Source: Sulfuriroseicoccus oceanibius (GTDB taxonomy: Bacteria > Verrucomicrobiota > Verrucomicrobiia > Verrucomicrobiales > SLCJ01). From it: DNA of 64,000 nt. The stretch is from contig NZ_CP066776.1 in NCBI RefSeq assembly GCF_010681825.2, forward strand, positions 2,728,001-2,792,000, read 5' to 3'. Below, piece by piece: positions 7,053 to 14,336 of this stretch (the stretch's first letter is position 1; the number at the start of each line of letters is the position of its first letter). The notes beneath the pieces were generated by a model, which did no database searches, was not told where the DNA came from, and saw nothing but the letters and a program-made list of their open reading frames with translations. The position numbers and the translations under genes are program-made.

Positions 7053-7076
7053 GCACAACAGTATTAGTTTACGCCC
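7053..7076 (-). other. Putative attI-like junction at 5' end of array
   Basis: On the minus strand GTTGTGC (7059-7053) is the exact partner of the R'' box of the first attC, so the first cassette was inserted here. The sequence upstream (GGGCGTAAACTAATACT) is not attC-like. It resembles the L-box plus spacer arrangement of known attI sites, where a TAAAAC-type motif faces a GTT core. This assignment is by layout and weak similarity. Confidence 0.5.
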
Positions 7077-7619
7077 ACGGGCTCAATATCGGGTGAGCTT
7101 GGGGCGGGTGGTTCTTGGGAGGGAGTGTGGGCGGCAGGGCTGATGGAGTCAAGGGGTGTGGCGCGCTTGATGTCAATTTTCAAGTGTTAGAAAATACTTC
7201 ATATCGATTGACCATCCGGACAGGTATCGGATCTGATATCGCGGTGGAATGATGAAGGGGTTGAGCAACCACGCTTCAGGCGGGGTTTGACTCTAACCCT
7301 GAATTTGCTCACGCCCCCGCCTTCACTGTGGTGGGAAAATGAGTTTAACAAACCCGTCAAGGTTAATCAGGGCCAAGTGACGGCCCCAACAAGAGGTAAC
7401 CCGGGGCGTGAGTTCACCGGACTGGGAGTGGAGAGGTTCCCTCCTAAAGCAAAGCAAATCGCTGGGCGGCGATCCACTTGCCCCCCTCCCCCACGAGAAA
7501 GAAACAAAAGTGAGGAGAATAATCCGGCGGGCAGCGGCATCTGGGGGTGGGCGCGATCGGTTGACCTCGGCGCGGTCACCTCTACCTTGTGCCACGGCCA
7601 ACCCGCCTGATCCACCACC
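7060..7619. other. Gap of 560 bp: no integrase, possible structured RNA
   Basis: No frame in this gap looks like an integron integrase or any known protein. The left part is AT-richer than the rest. The right part holds nested inverted repeats: CTCACGCCCC (7308-7317) with GGGGCGTGAG (7403-7412), GGGTTTG (7284-7290) with CAAACCC (7347-7353), and GGGCC/GGCCC around 7370-7387. This could be a structured leader of the following gene set on the plus strand, or an unrelated RNA. It does not match tmRNA, RNase P, SRP or 6S RNA as far as I can see. Confidence 0.4.
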
Positions 7620-8207
7620 ATGAGCGAATCCAAAGACCAACCCACCCACAGCGAAGACCTGCCGCCCCTTCACGGCGGTATGACGATGACCGAGGTTTTG
7701 TCGGCGTTCCCCGGAGCACAGCGCGCGCTTTTTGCCGCGTTTCACATTGGCGGCTGCCAGGCCTGCGGGTTCCAGCCGGGTGAGACTTTGGCACAGGTGT
7801 GCGATCGCAATGAGGACGTGACGCTCGACGAGGCGATCAAAACCATCGTCGAGAACCATCAGAGCGATGTCTCGTTGTCGATTTCCCCTCAGGAACTTCA
7901 GACAGCGCTGGCCGGTGATGACGCTCCGTCGCTCGTCGACATCCGCACGCACGAGGAATTCGACGCCGTGAAGATCGAGGGCGCGCTTTTCTTTTCCGAG
8001 AACCTGCAGCAGGAGATTTTCGGAACATGGCCTAAAGAGTCGCCGATTGTAGTGTATGATCATACCGGCAACCGCGCACTGGACGCCGCAGCCTATTTCA
8101 TCGGCCACGGGTTTTCCAACACGCGGGCACTGACCGGCGGCATCGACGCCTGGGCCAAAGAGGTCGACAAGAACATCCCACGCTACAAGCTCGAGTTCGA
8201 CGCCTAA
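7620..8207 (+). CDS. Redox-disulfide (DUF1858-like) and rhodanese-like fusion protein
   Basis: Residues 21-80 match the short redox-disulfide domain that carries a C-x-x-C pair (GGCQACGF, C46 and C49). Residues 88-190 form a rhodanese-like domain, with LVDIRTHEEF and the final GGIDAW typical of the fold. In the rhodanese active loop the catalytic cysteine is replaced: IVVYDHTGNR has Asp147 where Cys is expected, so sulfurtransfer by this domain is unlikely. The next genes encode an NifU-like scaffold and SufT, which suggests a role in Fe-S assembly, perhaps sulfur or redox handling through C46/C49. That role is inferred from context. Confidence 0.85.
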   Translation: MSESKDQPTHSEDLPPLHGGMTMTEVLSAFPGAQRALFAAFHIGGCQACGFQPGETLAQVCDRNEDVTLDEAIKTIVENHQSDVSLSISPQELQTALAGDDAPSLVDIRTHEEFDAVKIEGALFFSENLQQEIFGTWPKESPIVVYDHTGNRALDAAAYFIGHGFSNTRALTGGIDAWAKEVDKNIPRYKLEFDA

Positions 8208-8239
8208 GCCCCCCACCCCACAATAATTTCAGATCAGAT

Positions 8240-8740
8240 ATGGACGAAAAGAAGCTCAACGACGCCATCGCCAACCCACAAAACCTGGGCGAGATGGCCG
8301 ATGCCGACAGTGTGGGCACCGTGGGATCGCCGGACTGCGGCGACATGGTGCGCATGTGGCTCAAGTTCAAAGAAGAAGACGGACGCAAGGTGATCGACCG
8401 CGCGTCGTTCCAGTCATTTGGCTGCCAGACGGCCATTGCTGTGGCCTCGATGGCGACTGAAATGCTCAAGGGAAAAACCGTCGATGAAGCACGCCAGCTC
8501 AAGGCCGAAGAAATGACCGGCGACATCGGAGCGCTGCCACCGATGAAAATTCACTGTGGCCAGCTGGTGGAAGGCGCATTGAAAAGCGCTCTCGACAACG
8601 ACGGCACCGAAGCCCCGGCACCAGCGCCGGAATCACCGGCCACCAACGCCCCCACACTGGCCGACAGCTTGCGCAGCCAACCCGCAACCGGAAAAGGCAA
8701 AATTCGCATTGTCAAACTGACCGACGACAACGATCAATAA
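8240..8740 (+). CDS. NifU/IscU-type Fe-S cluster assembly scaffold
   Basis: The first 120 residues match the NifU_N/IscU scaffold, on which [2Fe-2S] clusters are built before transfer to apoproteins. The three ligand cysteines are visible: C33 in GSPDCGD, with Asp35 of the usual C-G-D motif, C62 in SFGCQTA and C106 in IHCGQL. A proline/alanine-rich linker and a short basic tail (KGKIRIVKL) follow, making the protein longer (166 aa) than IscU (about 130). It lies 32 bp after the rhodanese-like gene and 46 bp before sufT, a likely operon. No cysteine desulfurase gene is nearby, so the sulfur donor is encoded elsewhere. Confidence 0.9.
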   Translation: MDEKKLNDAIANPQNLGEMADADSVGTVGSPDCGDMVRMWLKFKEEDGRKVIDRASFQSFGCQTAIAVASMATEMLKGKTVDEARQLKAEEMTGDIGALPPMKIHCGQLVEGALKSALDNDGTEAPAPAPESPATNAPTLADSLRSQPATGKGKIRIVKLTDDNDQ

Positions 8741-8786
8741 TCCAACTCAGGAGCCCGAAACTCCATCAATCCAACCAATTTACGCT

Positions 8787-9335
8787 ATGCAACACGGAGA
8801 AGTCGAAATCAGCCGCGAAGTCGAAGCTATTCAGATCCCAAGCGGTGAGCGCATCACGCTTCCTGCCGGATTGAACGTGATCATCACCCAGTCGCTCGGC
8901 GGCACCTACACCGTCGCCACCACGCAGGGACTCGCCCGCATTTCCGAAAAAGATGCCGATGCACTCGGGATCGACCCGAACGCCGCCAACGAAGCCGCGG
9001 AAGCCGCTGCAGACCTCGATCCTGACGATCTGGTCGGCCACGTCTGGGCCCAGCTCAAAAATGTCTACGACCCGGAAATCCCGGTCAACATCGTCGACCT
9101 CGGCTTGGTCTACGACTGCTTCATCGATGAAGAAGGCGACAAAAAGACCGCAATGGTCAAGATGACCCTAACCGCTCCGGGATGTGGCATGGGCCCGACC
9201 ATCGCTGCCGACGCACAGAGCCGCATCATGACCATCAACGGCATCGAAGACGCCCATGTCGACCTCGTTTGGGAGCCAGCCTGGAACCAGGACATGATCT
9301 CCGAAGAAGGAAAAATGAAGCTCGGCATGATCTAA
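8787..9335 (+). CDS. sufT: Fe-S assembly factor SufT (MIP18/DUF59 family)
   Basis: The C-terminal half (about residues 82-182) is a MIP18-family domain with DPEIPVNIVDLGLVY (D95-P99 being the conserved D-P-E-I-P), TAPGCGMG with the conserved C133, and the family ending WEPAW...DMISEEGKMKLGM. The N-terminal 70 residues are the extra domain seen in the long SufT form, with a glycine-rich strand. SufT helps mature Fe-S proteins, mainly under high Fe-S demand. It ends the Fe-S gene set begun at 7620. There is no clear Shine-Dalgarno sequence upstream. Confidence 0.92.
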   Translation: MQHGEVEISREVEAIQIPSGERITLPAGLNVIITQSLGGTYTVATTQGLARISEKDADALGIDPNAANEAAEAAADLDPDDLVGHVWAQLKNVYDPEIPVNIVDLGLVYDCFIDEEGDKKTAMVKMTLTAPGCGMGPTIAADAQSRIMTINGIEDAHVDLVWEPAWNQDMISEEGKMKLGMI

Positions 9336-9467
9336 GTGCCACTTGCAGAGGGGAATGATTCCGATCCGTGAAACATTCCCCTTGCAATCCACCAATTCCT
9401 CAATAACTTCCCCGCTCCCGTGCCGCTTAATTTCGGCACACCGACCAACCACACAAATTTTCCTGTC

Positions 9468-9623
9468 ATGTCCCAGCACCCAAGCCTCAAGTCGTCGAAA
9501 ACCGTCGGAGCCAAGCGCAACGTTCTCAAGCGTTTCGAGCGTATCAAGGTTCTCAAAGAGCGTGGCAAGTGGGAAGAAGGCAAAGGCCTCACCGGTCTGC
9601 CTAAGACCCAGCCAGAAGCCTAA
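9468..9623 (+). CDS. Small basic protein, Chlamydiae/Verrucomicrobia family
   Basis: The 51-residue protein (MSQHPSLKSSKTVGAKRNVL...GLPKTQPEA) matches the small basic protein family known only from Chlamydiae and Verrucomicrobia, with the characteristic HPSLKSS start, VLKRFERIKVLKERGKWEEG core and GLPK end. A ribosome-associated role has been suggested from its size and charge but is not shown here. It stands alone between sufT and the pseudouridine synthase gene. It is a useful taxonomic marker for this window. Confidence 0.9.
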   Translation: MSQHPSLKSSKTVGAKRNVLKRFERIKVLKERGKWEEGKGLTGLPKTQPEA

Positions 9624-9880
9624 CCCGGCTTTTCCCGACATTCTCTAGGCGACGAGTCTGGGTGATGAAAATTGAGCACATCGCGGCAATCAACACCGCC
9701 CGCTCATTCATCACCACGCTCGCCCCGTCGAAGAATCTCTGGCAGCCCCACACACAACGGGGCCGCCATCGACACCTCCTTCCTGCCGCGCGCGACGGGA
9801 AGGAATTTTTTTCTCTACGCCCAACGACCGCTTGAGCGAAGAGCCACCAGCGCACACCCGACCCTTTTCCACCCGCGACC

Positions 9881-10618
9881 ATGACCAACGAAGCAAAATC
9901 ATCCGACGGCACCCGCCTCAACCGATATTTGGCGTCGTGCGGACTGGGCTCCCGCCGCTCCTGTGAGGAACTCATCACCAGCGGCCGCGTGGCAATCAAC
10001 GACCTCCAGGTCAAAGGCCTCGGACAACGCGTCCTGCCAAGCGATACCGTCACCGTCGACGGCGCACTGGTCACCCCTGAGCGCGAGATGACCCTCGCCC
10101 TGCACAAGCCGACCAAGTGCGTCACCACCAGGAACGACCCACAACAGCGCCAAACCGTCTACGACCTGCTGCCAAAAGAGTACCGCAACCTCCACCACGT
10201 CGGTCGCCTCGACCGCGAATCGGAAGGCTTGCTCATCCTCACCAACAGCGGCGACCTGGCTCAAAAGCTGACCCACCCATCGACCAAGGTCGAGAAGGAG
10301 TACCTGGTGCAAACCGACCGCGTGTTCGACATGCGCGACCGCAGCGCCTTCATCAAGGGCATCGAGCTCGAAGAAGGCATCGGCAAAGCAGTCGCTGTCC
10401 AGGCATTGGCTCCGCGACTGGTCCGCGTGGTCCTGCAGCAGGGAATGAAGCGTCAGATCCGCCTGATGTTCGCCGCCAAAGGGTACGCCGTAAAACGACT
10501 GATCCGCACCCGCGTGGGATCCTACGAACTCGGCAACATCAAAGCCGGCAAATGGCGCCGCCTCACCGAGCAGGATATCCGCCAACTCCAGACCAACCCG
10601 ACCGGGCGCCCGGAGTAA
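9881..10618 (+). CDS. rluB: 16S/23S rRNA pseudouridine synthase, RsuA/RluB family
   Basis: Residues 11-65 form an S4 RNA-binding domain (RLNRYLASCGLGSRRSCEELI...GRVAIN). Residues 70-230 form the pseudouridine synthase domain with the catalytic motif GRLDRESEGLL, Asp111 being the catalytic residue, and KRQIRLMF near the C-terminus. The family converts single uridines to pseudouridine in rRNA helices (RsuA, RluB, RluE, RluF). The length of 245 residues fits RsuA or RluB; which target site is used cannot be told from sequence. A strong terminator follows 46 bp after the stop. Confidence 0.88.
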   Translation: MTNEAKSSDGTRLNRYLASCGLGSRRSCEELITSGRVAINDLQVKGLGQRVLPSDTVTVDGALVTPEREMTLALHKPTKCVTTRNDPQQRQTVYDLLPKEYRNLHHVGRLDRESEGLLILTNSGDLAQKLTHPSTKVEKEYLVQTDRVFDMRDRSAFIKGIELEEGIGKAVAVQALAPRLVRVVLQQGMKRQIRLMFAAKGYAVKRLIRTRVGSYELGNIKAGKWRRLTEQDIRQLQTNPTGRPE

Positions 10619-10663
10619 AGCGATCCCTCAGTTGGCGCCATCGACACCAAAGCTCATCTTTCC

Positions 10664-10696
10664 AATGCCCGCACCACCTTAGTGCGGGCATTTTTT
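10664..10696 (+). terminator. Rho-independent terminator after rluB
   Basis: Stem TGCCCGCAC (10666-10674) pairs with GTGCGGGCA (10682-10690), followed by six T. Confidence 0.9.
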
Positions 10697-10723
10697 GGAT
10701 ACGGCCGCACACCACGTCGCCCC

Positions 10724-10873
10724 GATCTTCTTTATCTTTATCCTCTTCCTTATCCAAATCCCCGCGGCCGATAAAGATCCCGATAAAGATCCCGATAAAG
10801 ATCCCGATAAAGATCCCGATAAAGATCCCGATAAAGATCCCGATAAAGATCCCGATAAGGATAAAGATAAGGA
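10724..10873. repeat. GAT-hexamer tandem repeat (12-bp unit, seven perfect copies)
   Basis: GATAAAGATCCC is repeated seven times without error at 10770-10853, followed by imperfect GATAAG and GATAAA units. The stretch before it (10724-10765) is made of the same kind of hexamers on the other strand (TTATCC, TTTATC, AAATCC). It lies in the spacer between rluB and the convergent phosphatase gene. There are no spacers between units, so it is not a CRISPR. Related arrays occur at 48661, 48814, 59940, 60437, 60728 and 60812. Confidence 0.9.
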
Positions 10874-10977
10874 CTCCCTCCCTCCTCGATTCGGAATGCG
10901 ATGGCGCCCCCCCACCAGGCACGCGCAGCGCTGGAGGGACGGCATTCCTGCCGTCGGTGCGGCTCCGCGGCTTCCTC

Positions 10978-12681
10978 CTAGGCTCCGCCCTGCATGTGAT
11001 CGGGCATTTCCTCCAACTCTTCGACCCTCAAGCCAACGAGGCAGACATCGTCATCGAATGCCCGGCCATTGGAGAAACGCCGAGCATCAGCCAACACGCC
11101 ATCGAGCAAATCACCGAGATCGGCATCCAGGTTCGACGACATCGACCGGCACAGATTCTCCTCGTCCCAGCAGTTACCTTCGTTGTCCTCGACTTCGATA
11201 ATTCCGTCAGTGAACACCAAACCGGTCCACCCATTGGTCAGCTTCACTGAGTTACGCGGATACTGGATTCCATTGATCAATCCCAGCGCAGGTCCAACGT
11301 TGGCGGTGCTATCGACCATATTGTCGACCTGACCATCCTCGTCATTGAGGTTGCCGGCAATCGGAGATGGATGCCCCGCGAGCGAAACCGCCATGCGCAT
11401 TTTGTTCAAATCGAGCACCATGTACGCCGCGGTAGCGAACATCGTCACCTCGGACTCACGCAAGATCGCGCCGAGCCCCTCGTTCATCGCGCGCAGGAAA
11501 CCACTGGCACTGCGGGCCTTGTTCCCCTGGCGCTCAAGCATGCCACGCAACATCGAAACCACCAGCGCCGAGCGCACCCCGTGCCCCATCACATCGCCGA
11601 CCACCACACCGATCACCCCTTTGTCGATCTCGATCACCTCGAAGAAATCCCCCGCCAATCCGAATGATGGCAGGTGGCGGTAATCAATGGTGAGGCGCAC
11701 ACAGCGACCATCTGCGGTCTCAATGCACATCACTTGGTTTTCCTTCGGCAGCAGTGCCGACTGAATCTCACGTGCCAGTTGGATCTCCTCCTCGATCAAG
11801 TTGTTCCGCGCCTGCAATGCCTTGGTCAGCCTCGCCGACTCCCGCTGCGCCAACACCATCTCCGTGACATCCGACGAAATCCCGAACGTCCCTTTGACGC
11901 CTCCCTTGATATCGATCCACGGCATTTTGGTGGTCATCACCCAGCGGGACTCGCCGTCGCCCATCTGGGCCTCTTCGATCAATCCTACCAATGGCTCGCG
12001 CGTTTCCATCACTCGCTGTTCATCAGCCACCCGACGATCGGCATCCGGCGCAGGCTCGTAGTCGTGATCCGACTTCCCCTGCATTTCCTGCGGGTCGGCC
12101 TCCTCGAACCAGCGCGCCATCGTCGCATTGACCATCTCAAACTTGGAGTCGCGGTCCTTGAAATAGATACTCAGCGGCAGGTTGTCGATCAATTGGCGGA
12201 ACAACAACCGCTCACTCTGCAATTTGGCCTCGGCATCCTTGCGCTTGGTGATGTCGATCATCGATCCCGCCATCCGCACAACGACCCCACCGGCGTCGCG
12301 CACAGGCACCCCGCGGATCCGCATCCAGCGCCACCCCACGCGATCGCCACACCAGAGGCGGCAGTTCACCGCAAATACATCCATCGAGTGGTCGTTCACC
12401 ACTTCATCGATCGCCGATTGGAACGCATCACGGTCCTCCGGGTGGATGTACTCACCTCCCTGCGAGAACAAATGCGGCAACGGATCACCCGGCGCTACTC
12501 CCAGGAACTGAAGGATACTATGGGAGTAATACACCTCGCCATCGGCGATGTCCCACTCCCAGATCCCCTCATTAGAGGCCTTCAATGCAAGGTCGATCAG
12601 GTCCGGAGACGGATGTCCCTCGGCGACATATACGCGTTTTTCGGGGGGGGTTAGCATGTAGGAAAATGGGCTTTCATTCAT
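10978..12681 (-). CDS. PAS-PAS-SpoIIE type serine phosphatase (RsbU-like)
   Basis: The 567-residue protein has two PAS domains (about residues 25-150, ending RMAGSMIDITKRKDAEAKL, and about 155-285, ending FGISSDVTEMVL). A coiled-coil linker (residues 285-325) leads to a PP2C-type phosphatase domain (about 330-560). The metal-binding motifs are present: GLAGDFFEV, VVGDVMGHGVRSAL, FTDGIIEVED and FDDDVCLVGL. Such proteins dephosphorylate anti-anti-sigma factors in partner-switching pathways, with the PAS domains as sensors. There are no membrane segments, so the signal is cytoplasmic. No anti-sigma partner gene is adjacent, though the SulP transporter nearby carries a STAS domain. Confidence 0.88.
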   Translation of the reverse strand: MNESPFSYMLTPPEKRVYVAEGHPSPDLIDLALKASNEGIWEWDIADGEVYYSHSILQFLGVAPGDPLPHLFSQGGEYIHPEDRDAFQSAIDEVVNDHSMDVFAVNCRLWCGDRVGWRWMRIRGVPVRDAGGVVVRMAGSMIDITKRKDAEAKLQSERLLFRQLIDNLPLSIYFKDRDSKFEMVNATMARWFEEADPQEMQGKSDHDYEPAPDADRRVADEQRVMETREPLVGLIEEAQMGDGESRWVMTTKMPWIDIKGGVKGTFGISSDVTEMVLAQRESARLTKALQARNNLIEEEIQLAREIQSALLPKENQVMCIETADGRCVRLTIDYRHLPSFGLAGDFFEVIEIDKGVIGVVVGDVMGHGVRSALVVSMLRGMLERQGNKARSASGFLRAMNEGLGAILRESEVTMFATAAYMVLDLNKMRMAVSLAGHPSPIAGNLNDEDGQVDNMVDSTANVGPALGLINGIQYPRNSVKLTNGWTGLVFTDGIIEVEDNEGNCWDEENLCRSMSSNLDADLGDLLDGVLADARRFSNGRAFDDDVCLVGLRVEELEEMPDHMQGGA

Positions 12682-12856
12682 AACGACAGCTCACGGGCTC
12701 TGTCACCCAAAAACTCGCGCAATTGACGCAATCGCCGCCACGCCTCCAAGTGCTGCCGATTTCGGTAAGCTACGCCTTGCACAGCTGCTCGAACTCGCTT
12801 AATCAATCAGCTGCAAACACCTCGATTCGTACGAATTTCCCGAACTCGACCAACGC

Positions 12857-13687
12857 ATGAGCACCCAGAACCAACTCCCATCCGACACACCGATCGGCTC
12901 GTCGCTCGACGAAATCGCCGCCCGCAAGCCAGCCGGTGACCAACATTCCCGCCGACTCATCACCGGAACCATCATCGCTTTGGTGTTCGGTATCGGCATC
13001 TCGGTGATCTTCGTGATCAAGAACCAAAAGGCAAAGGCCGCTGCGGAAGCCTTCGGTAGCGCATCCACCAACGAAGAACTTCAAGCAGTGGTGGACAACC
13101 ACCCGGGCTCGGCCGCCGCAGGCAGCGCGCTAATTGCTCTCGCCGCCAACCTGGCCGAGGACGGCAAACCAGCCGAAGCCATCTCGACGCTCGACACCTT
13201 CATCGCCGACTTCCAGACCCACGCTCTGGTGCCTCAGGCCCTGATCTCCAAAGCCACCATCCAGGCGGCTCAAAACGAGACCGACGCTGCGATCGCCACT
13301 CTCGATACATTCGACGCCAACCACGGCACCTCCGCTCTCGCCCCTCTCGCATCGCTCACACGTGGCGACATCCTCAAAGGCGCCGGCAAACTGGAAGAAG
13401 CAAAAGCAGTCTACGACCTCATCCCAAGCGACAGCCTGATCGCCGGCCAGCGCGACGAGCGCCTGCGCTTCCTTAACTTCACCCCACCGGTGGAAGTCGA
13501 GCCAGCCCCAGAGCCAGTCGAGGAAGAGGCCACTCCTGCGGTTGAAGCCACTCCTGCGTTTGAAGCCGCTCCTGCAACCGACGCCGCTCCTGCGGAAGAA
13601 GCTGCAGTGGAAGAGACCACCGAAGAAGTCGTCGAAGAAACCGCTGAGCCTGCGGCAGAAGAAGCTGCAGCCACACCTGTGGAATAA
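12857..13687 (+). CDS. Membrane-anchored TPR protein, YfgM-like
   Basis: A soluble N-terminus (residues 1-35) is followed by one membrane segment (TGTIIALVFGIGISVIFVI, about 37-55) and then TPR-like helices (about 60-205) with repeated alanine-rich pairs such as SALIALAANLAEDGKPAEAI and ATLDTFDANHG. This layout matches YfgM/TPR_21 proteins, which sit at the inner membrane near the Sec translocon. The last 60 residues are an extreme Glu/Ala/Pro low-complexity tail with the repeat TPAVEATPAFEAAPATDAA. A strong terminator follows. Confidence 0.75.
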   Translation: MSTQNQLPSDTPIGSSLDEIAARKPAGDQHSRRLITGTIIALVFGIGISVIFVIKNQKAKAAAEAFGSASTNEELQAVVDNHPGSAAAGSALIALAANLAEDGKPAEAISTLDTFIADFQTHALVPQALISKATIQAAQNETDAAIATLDTFDANHGTSALAPLASLTRGDILKGAGKLEEAKAVYDLIPSDSLIAGQRDERLRFLNFTPPVEVEPAPEPVEEEATPAVEATPAFEAAPATDAAPAEEAAVEETTEEVVEETAEPAAEEAAATPVE

Positions 13688-13709
13688 CGACACCATTCCT
13701 TTCCCTCTC

Positions 13710-13750
13710 ACGGCCGACGCTGGACACCCGTCCTCGTCGGCCGTTTTTTT
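13710..13750 (+). terminator. Rho-independent terminator
   Basis: A ten-base stem ACGGCCGACG (13710-13719) pairs with CGTCGGCCGT (13735-13744), followed by seven T. Confidence 0.9.
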
Positions 13751-13948
13751 GTAGCCGCCACAGATGGGGGAGGATCGTCACAAATGCATTTTGAATGCAC
13801 AATCCACCCTCGCCACTCCTAATCCAGGTGGAAGGAACCACAGCCAGCGCGCCCTGACCACGACGGTGGGGACACCGTCACTCCATGCCTCCGCCGCGCC
13901 GATCGATCACCAAGCCCACCTCGTCGCAGCCATACCCGTCGCAGCCTC

Positions 13949-14044
13949 CCCGTCGCGAAGCGACGCCTTACCAGCTAGCCGGAGGTTTCAACCTCCGGTG
14001 GAATCCCCCACATCAAATTCGTCCCGAAGGGACGGCTTACCGCC
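13949..14044 (+). repeat. Three-hairpin dispersed repeat, forward copy 1
   Basis: The order is GTCGCGAAGCGAC, then CTTACCAGCTAGCC, then CCGGAGGTTTCAACCTCCGG, then GTCCCGAAGGGAC and a final GGCTTACCG. The three palindromes can form successive hairpins. Confidence 0.85.
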
Positions 14045-14231
14045 ACAGATGGGAACTGATTCCCGCAGATGCGCTTGAGGACGACATTCATCTCGCACCT
14101 AAACACCAGCGCATCCCGCAATCTGTGGAACCAACCACGACCAGCGCCCTACTACGACGGTGGGGACACCGTCACTCCATGCCTCCGCCGCGAGCTCTAC
14201 ACGGAGCACGGCACCGAGGGTACCTACCTCA

Positions 14232-14326
14232 CCGTCGCGAAGCGACGCCTTACCAGCTAGCCGGAGGTTTCAACCTCTGGGAAATCCCCCCTCATCAGAT
14301 TCGTCCCGAAGGGACGGCCTACCGCC
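14232..14326 (+). repeat. Three-hairpin dispersed repeat, forward copy 2
   Basis: Same order of palindromes as the copy at 13949; the middle hairpin differs in one arm (CAACCTCTGG). Confidence 0.85.
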
Positions 14327-14336
14327 CCCTCCACAC

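Larger units (their letters stand above)
1..7059 (-). mobile_element. Integron gene-cassette array, integrase not in window
   Basis: Eleven attC sites alternate with short genes that all read leftwards on the minus strand, one gene per cassette with the attC at its 3' end. Each site has an outer core pair of the form NNNNAAC...GTTNNNN and an inner inverted repeat, with an unpaired centre. The first 7-mer of every cassette is the exact reverse complement of the R'' box of its own attC, as expected for cassettes inserted one by one by a tyrosine integron integrase. The array runs off the left edge. Its 5' end is at 7058/7059 and no intI gene lies in the following 550 bp, so it resembles an integrase-less cluster (CALIN) or an integron that has lost intI. 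Confidence 0.9.
13751..14336. other. Repeat-filled spacer, no gene
   Basis: The spacer contains two direct copies (13949-14044 and 14232-14326) of a three-hairpin dispersed repeat. Each copy is preceded by the smaller hairpin GACGGTGGGGACACCGTC (13863 and 14158 areas). The open frames seen here run through these palindromes and have no coding character. Confidence 0.7.

Noticed and set aside
7060-7619. Search for a decayed integron integrase
   Set aside because: No frame on either strand shows tyrosine-recombinase motifs or the IntI patch, even with frameshifts considered by eye.
10770-10853. Possible CRISPR array
   Set aside because: The 12-bp units are directly joined with no spacers, and no cas genes are present.
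10117-11250. 377-codon plus-strand frame over rluB, the tandem repeat and the phosphatase gene
   Set aside because: It overlaps two certain genes and a terminator and is made of arginine/proline-rich shadow sequence.
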